This document shows, piece by piece, positions 32,834-41,287 of a stretch of DNA of 64,000 bases. The stretch comes from JAYTUJ01 sp043744615 (lineage in GTDB: Bacteria; Patescibacteriota; Minisyncoccia; Phycocordibacterales; CAIRYW01). Every line of letters starts with the position of its first letter. The first letter of the stretch is position 1. Location: positions 1 to 64,000 of the forward strand of contig JAYTUJ010000030.1 of assembly GCA_043744615.1 (NCBI GenBank). Reading direction: 5' to 3'. The notes below the pieces were generated by a model. The model was not told where the DNA came from. It did not search any database and was given only the letters and a program-made list of their open reading frames with translations. The position numbers and the translations under genes are program-made.

Positions 32834-33862
32834 TTAGTTTAAAGCTTCGAGATACTGAAATACTTTTTCATTTGTAAGCATCTCTGCAACATATAATGTT
32901 GCTCGAACAATATCTGTCTCAGGATAATGTTCTTTAATATGACCAAGTTCTTTTTCAACTTCTTCTTTTGTCGGTTCTATTTTTTCTTGTTGTGCAATTT
33001 CGTGTAAAGAAAGTTGGATTTTAACTCGTTTTATAGCATCTTTGTGCCATTCTACCCGCATATCTTCTACAGTTTTATTAATATTTTTCAGGTAGTCTTC
33101 AACTTTTAATCCCATTCGTTCTATTTGTCTGCCAAAATCAGAAACCATTCTATCGAGTTCACTTTCAATAAGAATAGAAGGTACTGCAATATCAACTTTT
33201 TCTACAAGAGCATCAACAAGTTCTTGTCGTCTTTTTTCTCGAGCTTTAATTTCTTTTTCTTGAGTTAAACTTTTTTTAATTTGTACTTTAAAATCTTCAA
33301 CATCGTTAAATTCTCCGAGGGTTGCTACAAATTCATCATTTAATTCAGGAAGAACTTCTGTGTTTTCTGACTTAGCTTTTTCTTTTTGAAGTTGTTCAAT
33401 AATATGAGCCACGTCTTCAGGTGTTACTTCAATAGATTCTTTTTTAACGTTGATTTTTGCAAGAACATCTTTGTATTCGCCAACAGTAACTTTGGGCATG
33501 ATTGCAGTTTTGATTGTAACTTCGAGAGGGTTTCCCTTTGCTAATTTTTTAATTGTAATTGAAGGTCGTCCAATTGCATCAATATTTTTTTCTTTTACTA
33601 TATCAGAATACAGTTCACTAATTGTTATTTCAGCAGCTTCTTCGAGAATTGCATATTCACCAATTTTCTCAATAATCATTTTTTCAGGAACATGGCCTTT
33701 TCTAAATCCGTCAACGGAAACATGATGACTAATTCTTTCAACCGCTTTTTTCCAATTTTTTTCAAGAGCAGAAGGTTCAATAGAAACTTCAATCTCTTTT
33801 TCTGAATCTGGTAAATCTGATAAAGATACTACGTTATAAGGTTTTTTTGTTGTTTCTGTCAT
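32834..33862 (-). CDS. tig: trigger factor lacking the PPIase domain
   Basis: 342 residues against ~430 in most bacteria. The N-terminal ribosome-binding domain is present (EIEVSIEPSALEKNWKKA, and the FRKGHVPEKMI signature FRKGxxP near residue 53). The C-terminal chaperone arms are present too. The sequence passes directly from VTPEDVAHIIEQLQKEKAKSE to LPELNDEFVATLG, so the prolyl isomerase domain usually found between is absent. It should still hold nascent chains. The start MTETTKK is preferred to an ATG 21 nt upstream. Confidence 0.85.
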   Translation of the reverse strand: MTETTKKPYNVVSLSDLPDSEKEIEVSIEPSALEKNWKKAVERISHHVSVDGFRKGHVPEKMIIEKIGEYAILEEAAEITISELYSDIVKEKNIDAIGRPSITIKKLAKGNPLEVTIKTAIMPKVTVGEYKDVLAKINVKKESIEVTPEDVAHIIEQLQKEKAKSENTEVLPELNDEFVATLGEFNDVEDFKVQIKKSLTQEKEIKAREKRRQELVDALVEKVDIAVPSILIESELDRMVSDFGRQIERMGLKVEDYLKNINKTVEDMRVEWHKDAIKRVKIQLSLHEIAQQEKIEPTKEEVEKELGHIKEHYPETDIVRATLYVAEMLTNEKVFQYLEALN

Positions 33863-33910
33863 ATATTTTAAGTACAGAAACAATACATGATTTGCTTATA
33901 AAAGTAAATA

Positions 33911-33934
33911 AAAACCCCGCCAAAGGCGGGGTTT
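33911..33934 (-). terminator. terminator after the FMN reductase gene
   Basis: ACCCCGCC and GGCGGGGT stem with a 3-nt loop flanked by A/T runs; it ends the leftward transcript of the reductase operon ahead of tig. Confidence 0.85.
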
Positions 33935-33937
33935 ATT

Positions 33938-34456
33938 TTATTTCTTCCAATCAACAAGTTGGGCGATTAAATTTTCAACTCGTTTTAAGTAACTTTGATC
34001 AAGGATCATTCCTTTTTCATCAAATAATTTTTCAATGTTAGAAAAATAAACAGCAAGAGGAATATTTACTAAACCATAATTAACTGCGATTTGCCGAAGT
34101 TGTTCTACTGCACGTACTCCTCCAAGACCTCCTGAAGAAACTCCACAAAATGCAACAGGTTTTTTTGTGTACTCATCAAGCGCGGCATCTAATAATATTT
34201 TGAGTTCTCCAGGATATCCGTGATTGTATTCTGGACTTACAATTATGAGTGCATCTGCTTTTGAAATGATTTCTCTATATGAATTTGTTTTTGGATTTGG
34301 TGTCCAAGGAGGAATCGTTGCTCCCCACATATAGTTTTTCACATCAATAAGTATTGTTTCGTGACCCGCTTTTTTTACTTCTTCAAAAACAAAATTTGCT
34401 GCTTTTTCTGAAAACCTCCCTTCTCGTGCTGTTCCTAAAATAACCGGAATAAACAT
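33938..34456 (-). CDS. NADPH-dependent FMN reductase-like flavoprotein
   Basis: 172 residues with a flavodoxin-like fold: the N-terminal phosphate-binding loop GTAREGRFSEKAA, the central SPEYNHGYPG motif (about 74-83) typical of the NADPH-dependent FMN reductase family, and GVSSGGLGG. Such enzymes reduce FMN or quinones and may protect against oxidative stress. It starts 2 nt after the stop of a small membrane protein gene, in the same operon. Confidence 0.85.
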   Translation of the reverse strand: MFIPVILGTAREGRFSEKAANFVFEEVKKAGHETILIDVKNYMWGATIPPWTPNPKTNSYREIISKADALIIVSPEYNHGYPGELKILLDAALDEYTKKPVAFCGVSSGGLGGVRAVEQLRQIAVNYGLVNIPLAVYFSNIEKLFDEKGMILDQSYLKRVENLIAQLVDWKK

Positions 34457-34458
34457 TA

Positions 34459-34740
34459 CTATTGAAGAGCTTGAAGTTCTGTATCGTTTGAAGCAAGGTC
34501 TTGATCGAGACCATTTAAGTCTGCACTCGCACTTGAGCTTGCTGTGATTTGTGTATCAGTAGATGTTGCTTTTGTAGGTTGAGGCGCAGTATTTTTTTGT
34601 TCCATGACTTTATTATCTTGGGTAGTATAATTTATCTCTGAGTTTTTTCCAAAGAAATAAATTCCTCCACCAATTACCAAAAGAAGAAGTACAACTACCC
34701 CTACAATTGGACCTGTTGTTGATGTTTTCTGTGGTTCCAT
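34459..34740 (-). CDS. small single-pass membrane protein
   Basis: 93 residues: a short cytoplasmic Thr/Ser segment, one transmembrane helix (about 12-31; IVGVVVLLLLVIGGGIYFF) and a low-complexity Thr/Ser/Ala/Gln tail outside. No family recognised. It lies between a secreted helical protein and the FMN reductase, all on one strand with short gaps, so co-transcription is likely. Confidence 0.55.
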   Translation of the reverse strand: MEPQKTSTTGPIVGVVVLLLLVIGGGIYFFGKNSEINYTTQDNKVMEQKNTAPQPTKATSTDTQITASSSASADLNGLDQDLASNDTELQALQ

Positions 34741-34758
34741 AATGTGTGTATTATTTTA

Positions 34759-35508
34759 TTAATTTGTTACTGTCGAAGTTGTAGCAGATGTTGAAGCTGT
34801 CACTGAAGTTGAAACCTCAACTTTTTCTTTTGGCATAGATTCTCGAAGGGTTTTTACAACAAGTCTAAGGCTTTGACGTGCTTTTTCTATAAGAACTCGA
34901 ATATCTTTTGCTGGAGTACTTGTTCCTGCCGCATTACTTGCTGTCTCTGCTGCACTGATTGCTACATCTGCATCAACAAGTTTTGTTTGAGCAGCTGAAA
35001 CATTTACTTTTCCTTTTGCACTTACTTTACTGATTACAAGAACAATTTTAGCTCGAAGTTCTTTTAGGTGTGCAATTCGTTCTGCAAAAATTTCTTTTTT
35101 CTTTGATTGAACTTCTTCTTTTCGTTGGTCTCTCATTTCACCAACTTTTTCTTTTTGGGTATTTTTTGAGTCTTCGATTTTCTTTCGATCCCCTTTAATT
35201 TCGTCTCTTTTTAATTTCTTTTCTTCTGCACTCATTGTAGTACTTGCACTCTTTATACTTTCTCGAGTTGTTTTGATGTCTTCTCGAATACCTTTTCTTT
35301 CAACTGTTCCTGAAGCCCTTACATTTTTTATTTCGTTTGCCGAAGTTTTTCTGATTACTTGAATATCTTTTCTAAGTTCTAGATGAGGTTTTGGGGCAGT
35401 AACGGTAGTATGTGTTTCAACTGTTGCATCTTCAGCGTGTGCAACGAAAGCACAAGAAAGAACAGCTACAAAAGCAGTGGTTCCTAAATGTTTGTAAAAC
35501 TTTTTCAT
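34759..35508 (-). CDS. secreted charged helical protein
   Basis: 249 residues. A signal peptide (MKKFYKHLGTTAFVAVLSCAFVAHA) is followed by a very Lys/Glu/Arg-rich helical region (about 30-150) likely to form a coiled coil, then a second helical region and a Thr/Ser/Val tail. The pattern recalls periplasmic or surface helical proteins often found in Patescibacteria; no specific family assigned. The start at 35508 gives a proper signal peptide; an upstream ATG at 35574 would run into the preceding terminator. Confidence 0.6.
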   Translation of the reverse strand: MKKFYKHLGTTAFVAVLSCAFVAHAEDATVETHTTVTAPKPHLELRKDIQVIRKTSANEIKNVRASGTVERKGIREDIKTTRESIKSASTTMSAEEKKLKRDEIKGDRKKIEDSKNTQKEKVGEMRDQRKEEVQSKKKEIFAERIAHLKELRAKIVLVISKVSAKGKVNVSAAQTKLVDADVAISAAETASNAAGTSTPAKDIRVLIEKARQSLRLVVKTLRESMPKEKVEVSTSVTASTSATTSTVTN

Positions 35509-35560
35509 AAATATTTTTTTAAATTTTAAATTACCCGATTGATAATAATATAAGTATATC

Positions 35561-35592
35561 AAAAAACACTCCACAATTGTGGAGTGTTTTTT
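35561..35592 (-). terminator. terminator of the nusA-ppa operon
   Basis: A 32-bp perfect palindrome (AAAAAACACTCCACAA and its complement), with the leftward strand ending in T6; it follows the ppa stop by about 20 nt. Confidence 0.85.
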
Positions 35593-35613
35593 GATAACTA
35601 TTTTGAATACAAG

Positions 35614-36138
35614 TTACTTTGTTTTTTGTTCGATATACATTTCACAACCTCGTTTAAACGCTGTGGTTGCAGCCTCTTTTCCTTCCCAGCTAAGAATTTT
35701 TACTTCTTTCTTTTGTATATTTTTATATGTACTAAAGAAATGCTCGATCTCTTTTATTGTGTGTTTGTTAATGTCCTTTAGATCGTGAATATCTGCAAAG
35801 CGGGGATCTTCAACGGGTACTGCAATTATTTTTGCATCTGATTCGCCAGCATCAATCATATTCATGATTGCAACTTCTCGAACCCGAACAAGAATTCCTG
35901 GAAACAGTGGATATGTTGTGAGTAAAACTACATCAAGAGCATCGCCATCATCCCATAATGTTTGAGGTACAAAACCATAATCAAAAGGGTAGTCTTGTGA
36001 AGTATGCATTACTCGATCAAGAGCAATCAAACCCGTTTCTTTGTCGATTTCGTATTTATTTTTTGAACCTTTATTGATTTCAATAATGGTTGTGATGTTT
36101 CCACTTTCTCCTGGTTTTAGATCGTGTAAATAATTCAT
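35614..36138 (-). CDS. ppa: inorganic pyrophosphatase (family I)
   Basis: 174 residues, typical of soluble family I enzymes that hydrolyse pyrophosphate and drive biosynthesis. Active-site segments visible: YPFDYGFVPQT-type (DYPFDYGFVPQTLWDD, about 43-58), DGDALDVVL (about 58-66; the usual Pro after DGD is Ala) and DAGESDAKIIAVP (about 90-102). It starts 3 nt after the nusA stop and is co-transcribed with it. Confidence 0.95.
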   Translation of the reverse strand: MNYLHDLKPGESGNITTIIEINKGSKNKYEIDKETGLIALDRVMHTSQDYPFDYGFVPQTLWDDGDALDVVLLTTYPLFPGILVRVREVAIMNMIDAGESDAKIIAVPVEDPRFADIHDLKDINKHTIKEIEHFFSTYKNIQKKEVKILSWEGKEAATTAFKRGCEMYIEQKTK

Positions 36139-36141
36139 ATA

Positions 36142-37359
36142 TTATTCATTATTACTTGATTCAACTTCGGCAGTTGCAGTATTTGATGTTTCTGCTGGTT
36201 GCTCGATAATTTCTTCCACAACTTCTTCGTCAACAGTGTCATCTAAATTTTCTGAAGCCCCTTTAATTGATTTAATATCAATTCGTACTCCAGTTAATTT
36301 TGCAGCAAGTCGAACATTTTGTCCGCCTTTACCAATCGCAAGAGATTGTTGATCTTCGATAACAGTGACGTCCATTTTTTTCTCTGCTTCGTTCCAACTT
36401 ACACTAACTACTTCTGCTGGAGATAAAGAATCTTGAACAAATTGATCAATACTTTCTGACCATTCGATAATATCAATTTTTTCTCCACCAAGCTCGCTCA
36501 TTACTGTCGAAACTCGAACCCCTCGTTGTCCAACCATTGAACCAACTGGATCAATATGGCTATCTGTCGAAGAAACTGCGATTTTTGATCGTGATCCTGC
36601 TTCTCGTGCAATTGATTTAATAACAACGCTTCCTGATTTAATTTCGGGAACCTCTGCTTCAAATAATTTTGCAAGAAATTGTGGATGTGATCGTGAAAGT
36701 CGAACGAAAATTCCTCGAACACTTTCTTCTACTCGAGCAAGATATGCCCGAACTCGCTCACCTTGTTTAAGTCGTTCACCAGGAATTTGTTCTTCATATG
36801 GAAGTACTCCGATTGCTCGTCCCATATCAATGTATACACTTCCTCGTTCTTGTCGTTGAACCGTTCCAACGATAATTTCACCTTCTCGTTTGCCAAATTC
36901 ATTCATTACAGAAACTTTTTCCGCTTCTCGAATTTTTTGGATAATAACTTGTTTTGCAGTTTGAGCAGCGATTCGGCCGTAATCTGTCTGTGTTTCAAGA
37001 GGAAAGACTACTTCTTCATCAAGTTTTGCGTCTTTTTTAATCATGCGAGCATCATCAAGCATAATGTGGTGTTCAGAACTAAATCGAACTCGTTCGTCGT
37101 TAGGATCTATACTTTCTTCCTCTCCTTCTTTCGAGATAATTACTCGTGATTCGTCAACAACAATTTTTACTTGAAAAAAGTCAGCTTTTCCAGAACTCAA
37201 GTCAAATGTTGCACGAATAATTTGTCCGCGTTTTCCGTATTCTTTTTTGTATGCAGTTGCAAGGGCAGATTCGATTGCCTCGATGATTCGTTCTCGGGGG
37301 ATTCCACGTTCTTGTTCAAGTTGATCAAGAACAGAGTGTATTACTTTTAAGTCAAACAT
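36142..37359 (-). CDS. nusA: transcription termination/antitermination protein NusA
   Basis: 405 residues. Order: N-terminal RNA polymerase-binding domain (about 1-125), S1 domain (about 130-200; GEIIVGTVQRQERGSVYIDMG), then two KH domains (about 225-350; VGSMVGQRGVRVSTVMSEL and AIGKGGQNVRLAAKLTG). The C-terminal acidic repeats of proteobacterial NusA are absent, replaced by a short Glu-rich tail. The transcript has an ~85-nt leader with two strong hairpins. Confidence 0.96.
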   Translation of the reverse strand: MFDLKVIHSVLDQLEQERGIPRERIIEAIESALATAYKKEYGKRGQIIRATFDLSSGKADFFQVKIVVDESRVIISKEGEEESIDPNDERVRFSSEHHIMLDDARMIKKDAKLDEEVVFPLETQTDYGRIAAQTAKQVIIQKIREAEKVSVMNEFGKREGEIIVGTVQRQERGSVYIDMGRAIGVLPYEEQIPGERLKQGERVRAYLARVEESVRGIFVRLSRSHPQFLAKLFEAEVPEIKSGSVVIKSIAREAGSRSKIAVSSTDSHIDPVGSMVGQRGVRVSTVMSELGGEKIDIIEWSESIDQFVQDSLSPAEVVSVSWNEAEKKMDVTVIEDQQSLAIGKGGQNVRLAAKLTGVRIDIKSIKGASENLDDTVDEEVVEEIIEQPAETSNTATAEVESSNNE

Positions 37360-37362
37360 ATA

Positions 37363-37446
37363 TTTGTTTTTTTATTGTGGCAGAATATTGCCACCTCTAT
37401 TAAAAAAGTAAGCTCGCTCCCAGAAACTGAGGCGAACTTGACTTAA
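37363..37446 (-). promoter_or_regulatory. structured leader of nusA
   Basis: Read leftwards, the leader holds a long interrupted hairpin (AGTTCGC with GCGAGCT, inside it CTCAG with CTGGG; about 37411-37440) and a 6-bp hairpin GTGGCA/TGCCAC (37377-37394) close to the start codon. It may allow autoregulation by NusA; this is inference. Confidence 0.45.
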
Positions 37447-37451
37447 ATAAT

Positions 37452-37460
37452 ATTATAGCA
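37452..37460 (-). promoter_or_regulatory. extended -10 promoter of nusA-ppa
   Basis: Minus strand TG-C-TATAAT (-10 at 37457-37452), about 92 nt before the nusA start. Confidence 0.6.
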
Positions 37461-37539
37461 TGAAAAAGGTTCGAGGGGCAAGGGAAAGGGTTTCCCCGTG
37501 TGGGTTATTTTTGAGAAATTATCACAGTGATAGGAGATA

Positions 37540-37591
37540 AAAAAAGACCCTCACCTGACAGAAAGGCGGGGCCTGTTCTGTTGGGTGAGGG
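37540..37591 (-). terminator. terminator of the hairpin-leader secreted protein gene
   Basis: CCCTCACC (37548-37555) pairs with GGTGAGGG (37584-37591); inside, CAGAA/TTCTG and AGGC/GCCT add to the stem. Read leftwards it ends in seven T. It follows the stop at 37597 directly. Confidence 0.85.
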
Positions 37592-37596
37592 AGGGA

Positions 37597-38001
37597 TTAC
37601 TTACTTAACATCATACCTTTTTGCATTCGGGGGAACTCGATGACTACGTGGGTCGCCCCTGTCCCTAGGAGTTGTTCCGTTTGGGATACTATTAAAGGCC
37701 CCATTTTCTCTTCGTAATCTGTTTTTTTGAGGATGGGAAGGATTTTTTTCAGTGCTTCATCAAAGTCTGCTCTGATTTTTTTTATAGATTCCTCAGCACC
37801 TTTTTTTGGTATTCCCACGAAACTTATCGCAAGGTAAGGAATTGCTGGAGGAATGTCTCCGGGGTTATAGAAATATATAGTCGTGTTTTGTCGCTCGACC
37901 TCGGGTTCGACTGCTTTGATCGCAGCGAACGAAGTAGTAGGGAAAGGGAGGAGTGCGAAGAGGGCGATGATGGTATGTAGTTTTTGAAGGAGCTTTTTCA
38001 T
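37597..38001 (-). CDS. small secreted protein with its own strong promoter and leader
   Basis: 134 residues: a signal peptide (MKKLLQKLHTIIALFALLPFPTTSFA) and a ~105-residue mature part with no recognised domain. It is a monocistronic unit: near-consensus promoter, ~105-nt leader with a large hairpin, and a long GC-rich terminator. The local DNA is richer in G and C than its surroundings. The mature protein has no Cys; helical segments (KKGAEESIKKIRADFDEALK) are predicted by pattern. Function unknown. Confidence 0.6.
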   Translation of the reverse strand: MKKLLQKLHTIIALFALLPFPTTSFAAIKAVEPEVERQNTTIYFYNPGDIPPAIPYLAISFVGIPKKGAEESIKKIRADFDEALKKILPILKKTDYEEKMGPLIVSQTEQLLGTGATHVVIEFPRMQKGMMLSK

Positions 38002-38020
38002 TTTTTGTTTGTTTTTTGGT

Positions 38021-38073
38021 TTTAGACACAGTATCAGGTAATACGAGTGTACAGCCTGAAGTCTGTGTCTAAA
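38021..38073 (-). promoter_or_regulatory. hairpin in the leader of the 134-residue secreted protein gene
   Basis: TTTAGACACAG (38021-38031) pairs with CTGTGTCTAAA (38063-38073), and TCAGG pairs with CCTGA inside. It lies 20 nt before the start codon, without a T run in the direction of transcription, so it is a 5' UTR element or mRNA stabiliser rather than a terminator. Confidence 0.6.
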
Positions 38074-38113
38074 TTACAATAATTAAAAACAACCCTAAAA
38101 AATTTCTTATAAA

Positions 38114-38141
38114 ACTATACTTTAAAGTTCAGATTTGTCAA
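38114..38141 (-). promoter_or_regulatory. near-consensus promoter of the 134-residue secreted protein gene
   Basis: Minus strand TTGACA (38141-38136), 16-nt spacer, TATAGT (38119-38114). This is the best promoter for the leftward gene and accounts for most of the 305-nt gap with the leader hairpin. Confidence 0.7.
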
Positions 38142-38290
38142 ATAAAACGTTGATAGACTTTTTCATGACTTATTCTCACCAGCAACTGCATTTCTGATTC
38201 AAACAGATGAAATAGTTTTTTCTCTAAAACAATTTTTTGAATTGCTTCAGGAGACAGTTGTTGATTAACGTATTTAATATGGCAAAAGTT

Positions 38291-38299
38291 TGATAGAAT
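38291..38299 (+). promoter_or_regulatory. extended -10 promoter of pilB
   Basis: TG-A-TAGAAT, 7 nt before the ATG at 38307; leaderless architecture. Confidence 0.5.
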
Positions 38300-38306
38300 A
38301 TATCTA

Positions 38307-40061
38307 ATGTACATTGAGCAAAAACAACTCATCGATTTTATTATTGATTCCGGACTCTCGTCTCGGTCAGATATAGATGAATCACTTAAAGAATCTTTGG
38401 TAACTAAAGTTCCTTTTGAAAACGTTCTTGTTAAAAAAGGAAAAATAACCGAAGAAGATTTACGTCGAATTCAGGCGTATATTGTTGGAGTATCTTTTAT
38501 TGATTTAAAAGATCAAAAAATAGATTTTGAAGTTCTTACTTTAATTCCTGAACCGATTGCCCGTAAACATAACATTGTTGCGTTTAAAAAAACCACAGAG
38601 GCTCTTGAAGTTGCGATGCTCGATACTGAAGATTTGTCTGCTATTGATTTCGTAAAAAAGAAAGTAGGAATAAAAATTCTCCCTCGTCTTACTTCTGTAG
38701 AATCAATGAAGAGTGCTCTTTTGCAATATCAAAAAAGTTTGAAAGCAGATTTTGGAGATCTCATTAAGCAGGAGTCAACACTTTTAACAGCAATTAAAGA
38801 TAGTGATGGAAGCGAACCTCAAAGTGAAAGCGATCTTAAAAAAATTGCTGAAGATTTACCGGTAGTTCGAATTGTTGATACGCTCTTAAAACACGCCATT
38901 ATTCAAGATTCTTCTGATATTCATATTGAACAAATGGAACATGAAGTTGTTGTTCGATATCGAATCGACGGAATGCTTCACGATGCGATGATTTTACCTA
39001 AAGAAGCTGGTGCATCTATTACTGCGCGTATTAAAGTGCTTGCGAGTTTAAAACTTGATGAAAAACGTTTGCCACAAGACGGACGATTTAAAATTGAACT
39101 AAACGGCGAACGAGTTGCGTTTCGAGTTTCTATTTTGCCAACATATTTTGGTGAAAAAACTGTAATGCGACTTTTGCGTGAAAACGTTTCTGGTTTTTCT
39201 TTAGAAAAATTAGGATTCCATGGTGAAGGCCTTGAACAAATTTATGCTGCAACTAAATTAACAACAGGAATGATTCTTGCAACAGGGCCAACTGGTTCTG
39301 GAAAAAGTACAACGCTGTATACTATTTTAGATATTGTAAATACTCCCGATGTAAATATTTCTACTATCGAAGACCCTGTTGAGTATCAAATGAAACGAGT
39401 AAACCAAACACAAGTAAAACCAGAAATTGGTTTTACGTTTGCCTCAGGTCTTCGTTCTTTGATGCGACAAGATCCAGACATTATTATGGTGGGAGAAATT
39501 CGAGATAATGAAACCGCTTCGCTCGGTATCAACGCTGCGCTTACTGGTCACTTAGTGCTTTCAACATTGCACACAAACTCTGCTGCAGGTGCCATTCCTC
39601 GATTAATGGACATGCATGCAGAACCGTTTCTTTTGGTTTCTACATTGAGTGTAATAATTGGTCAACGACTGATTCGAAAACTTGCAGGAGTAAAAGAAAA
39701 ATATTTTCTTACAAAAGATGAACTTGCTGTATTAGGCCGACATGCTGACCTTGATCGTATCCTTAGTTTATTAAAAATAGAAAAAATTGTTGATGAAGGT
39801 GCGACATGGGAAAAAATTTCTTTTTATAAACCAAAGCCTTCACCGGAATCTGAAGACGGATACAAATCTCGAACAGGTATTCATGAAGTGCTTCGTATGA
39901 CACCAACAATTCGTAGTCTAATTATGAAAGGTGCAACTTCAGATGAAATTGAAATACAAGCAAAAAAAGAAGGAATGGTTACAATGTTTGAAGATGGAAT
40001 TTTTCAAGCAGTTCAAGGAACAACTACTATTGAAGAAGTGCTACGTGTTGTGTCAGAATAG
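38307..40061 (+). CDS. pilB: type IV pilus assembly ATPase PilB/GspE
   Basis: 584 residues. An N-terminal MshEN/GspE-N domain (about 1-150) is followed by the secretion ATPase core with Walker A GPTGSGKSTT (about 328-337), the Asp box (STIEDPVEYQ), Walker B (LMRQDPDIIMVGEIRD, about 388-403) and the His box (LTGHLVLSTLHTN). It powers pilus extension. The zinc-binding tetra-Cys segment usual in PilB is missing: the region ahead of YKSRTGIHEVL has no Cys. It is followed 6 nt later by pilC. Confidence 0.95.
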   Translation: MYIEQKQLIDFIIDSGLSSRSDIDESLKESLVTKVPFENVLVKKGKITEEDLRRIQAYIVGVSFIDLKDQKIDFEVLTLIPEPIARKHNIVAFKKTTEALEVAMLDTEDLSAIDFVKKKVGIKILPRLTSVESMKSALLQYQKSLKADFGDLIKQESTLLTAIKDSDGSEPQSESDLKKIAEDLPVVRIVDTLLKHAIIQDSSDIHIEQMEHEVVVRYRIDGMLHDAMILPKEAGASITARIKVLASLKLDEKRLPQDGRFKIELNGERVAFRVSILPTYFGEKTVMRLLRENVSGFSLEKLGFHGEGLEQIYAATKLTTGMILATGPTGSGKSTTLYTILDIVNTPDVNISTIEDPVEYQMKRVNQTQVKPEIGFTFASGLRSLMRQDPDIIMVGEIRDNETASLGINAALTGHLVLSTLHTNSAAGAIPRLMDMHAEPFLLVSTLSVIIGQRLIRKLAGVKEKYFLTKDELAVLGRHADLDRILSLLKIEKIVDEGATWEKISFYKPKPSPESEDGYKSRTGIHEVLRMTPTIRSLIMKGATSDEIEIQAKKEGMVTMFEDGIFQAVQGTTTIEEVLRVVSE

Positions 40062-40067
40062 TATTAT

Positions 40068-41276
40068 ATGAAATTCAACGTAAAAACTCGTACATCATCA
40101 GGAGAAGAAGTTGAATCTGTAAAAGAGGCTCAAGATAAGTATACTCTTTTTAAGGATGTAAAAAAAAATGGAGAAACTTTAATTTCTTTTAAAGCTGTTA
40201 AGGATGGTAGCTCATTTTTTTCTTTAAAATTCAGTGGAGGAAAAGTAAAAGAACTTGAAAAAATAACATTTGCCCGAAATCTTGGTTCAATGCTTGAAGC
40301 AGGTCTTGCTCTTTCAAGAGGACTTACTGTTCTTGAAAAACAATCTAACAAAGCTTCTTTTAAAAAAGTCGTGATTGGACTTAACAATGCAATTAGCGAA
40401 GGAAAATCTTTCCATGAAGCTATTGAAATGCATCCAACTGTTTTCCCTAAAATATTTTCTGCGATGGTAAAAGCGGGTGAAGAAAGTGGATCGCTTTCTG
40501 AATCACTTAAACTTGTTGCATATCAAATGGAAAAGATATTTCTTTTGAAAAAGAAAATTAAGGGGGCAATGATTTATCCCGGAGTTGTTGTTTCTTTGAT
40601 GATCGTGATTGCAATTTTGATGCTTATTTATGTGGTACCAAGCCTAACTGCTACGTTTAAAGAGCTCGGTGCAAAACTTCCGGCGAGTACTCAATTAATT
40701 ATTGATGTCAGTGATTTTTTGAAAGAACACACAGTTATGGCTTTCGTTATTTTGTTTGGAGGAGGGTTTTCGTTTACGCGTTTAATTGCAACAAAAAAAG
40801 GACAAAGATTTTCAGATTGGTTTGTACTTCATATGCCACTTATTTCTGAAATGGCAAAACAAACAAATGCAGCACGAAGTACACGAACACTTTCGTCACT
40901 TATTAATTCTGGAGTAAGTATCGTACAAGCTTCAGAGATTGCTGCCGAGGTTGTGCAGAATTCATATTATCAAGAAGTTCTAAATAAAATTAGCGCACGA
41001 GTTGAAAAAGGGGAAACGCTTTCTTCGGTGTTTGAAGAATACCCACATTTATTTCCTGTCTTTGTGACCGAAATGGTAAGTGTAGGAGAAGAAACAGGAA
41101 AATTAGGGAGTATGCTTTTGGGTGTTGCTACATACTACGAAAACGAAGTTGAGCAAAAAACAAAAGACCTCTCAACTATTATTGAACCGTTGTTGATGAT
41201 TTTAATTGGTCTTGGTGTAGGATTTTTTGCGATCTCGATGATTACTCCAACGTATACTGTATTGAATAATATTTAA
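40068..41276 (+). CDS. pilC: type IV pilus inner-membrane platform protein PilC/GspF
   Basis: 402 residues with the two homologous GspF domains (about 65-190 and 270-395; FARNLGSMLEAGLALSRGL and TRTLSSLINSGVSIVQA) and three transmembrane segments (about 165-190, 220-240, 370-395). It anchors the pilus motor in the membrane and works with PilB. Pilins, PilT and the prepilin peptidase are not in the window, so the apparatus must be completed elsewhere. Confidence 0.93.
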   Translation: MKFNVKTRTSSGEEVESVKEAQDKYTLFKDVKKNGETLISFKAVKDGSSFFSLKFSGGKVKELEKITFARNLGSMLEAGLALSRGLTVLEKQSNKASFKKVVIGLNNAISEGKSFHEAIEMHPTVFPKIFSAMVKAGEESGSLSESLKLVAYQMEKIFLLKKKIKGAMIYPGVVVSLMIVIAILMLIYVVPSLTATFKELGAKLPASTQLIIDVSDFLKEHTVMAFVILFGGGFSFTRLIATKKGQRFSDWFVLHMPLISEMAKQTNAARSTRTLSSLINSGVSIVQASEIAAEVVQNSYYQEVLNKISARVEKGETLSSVFEEYPHLFPVFVTEMVSVGEETGKLGSMLLGVATYYENEVEQKTKDLSTIIEPLLMILIGLGVGFFAISMITPTYTVLNNI

Positions 41277-41287
41277 TAAATTAATTT

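Noticed and set aside
38138..38332. 64-codon leftward frame overlapping the pilB start
   Set aside because: It spans the promoter of the leftward secreted protein gene and the pilB -10, ends in TGA (no other gene here does), and has no convincing start.
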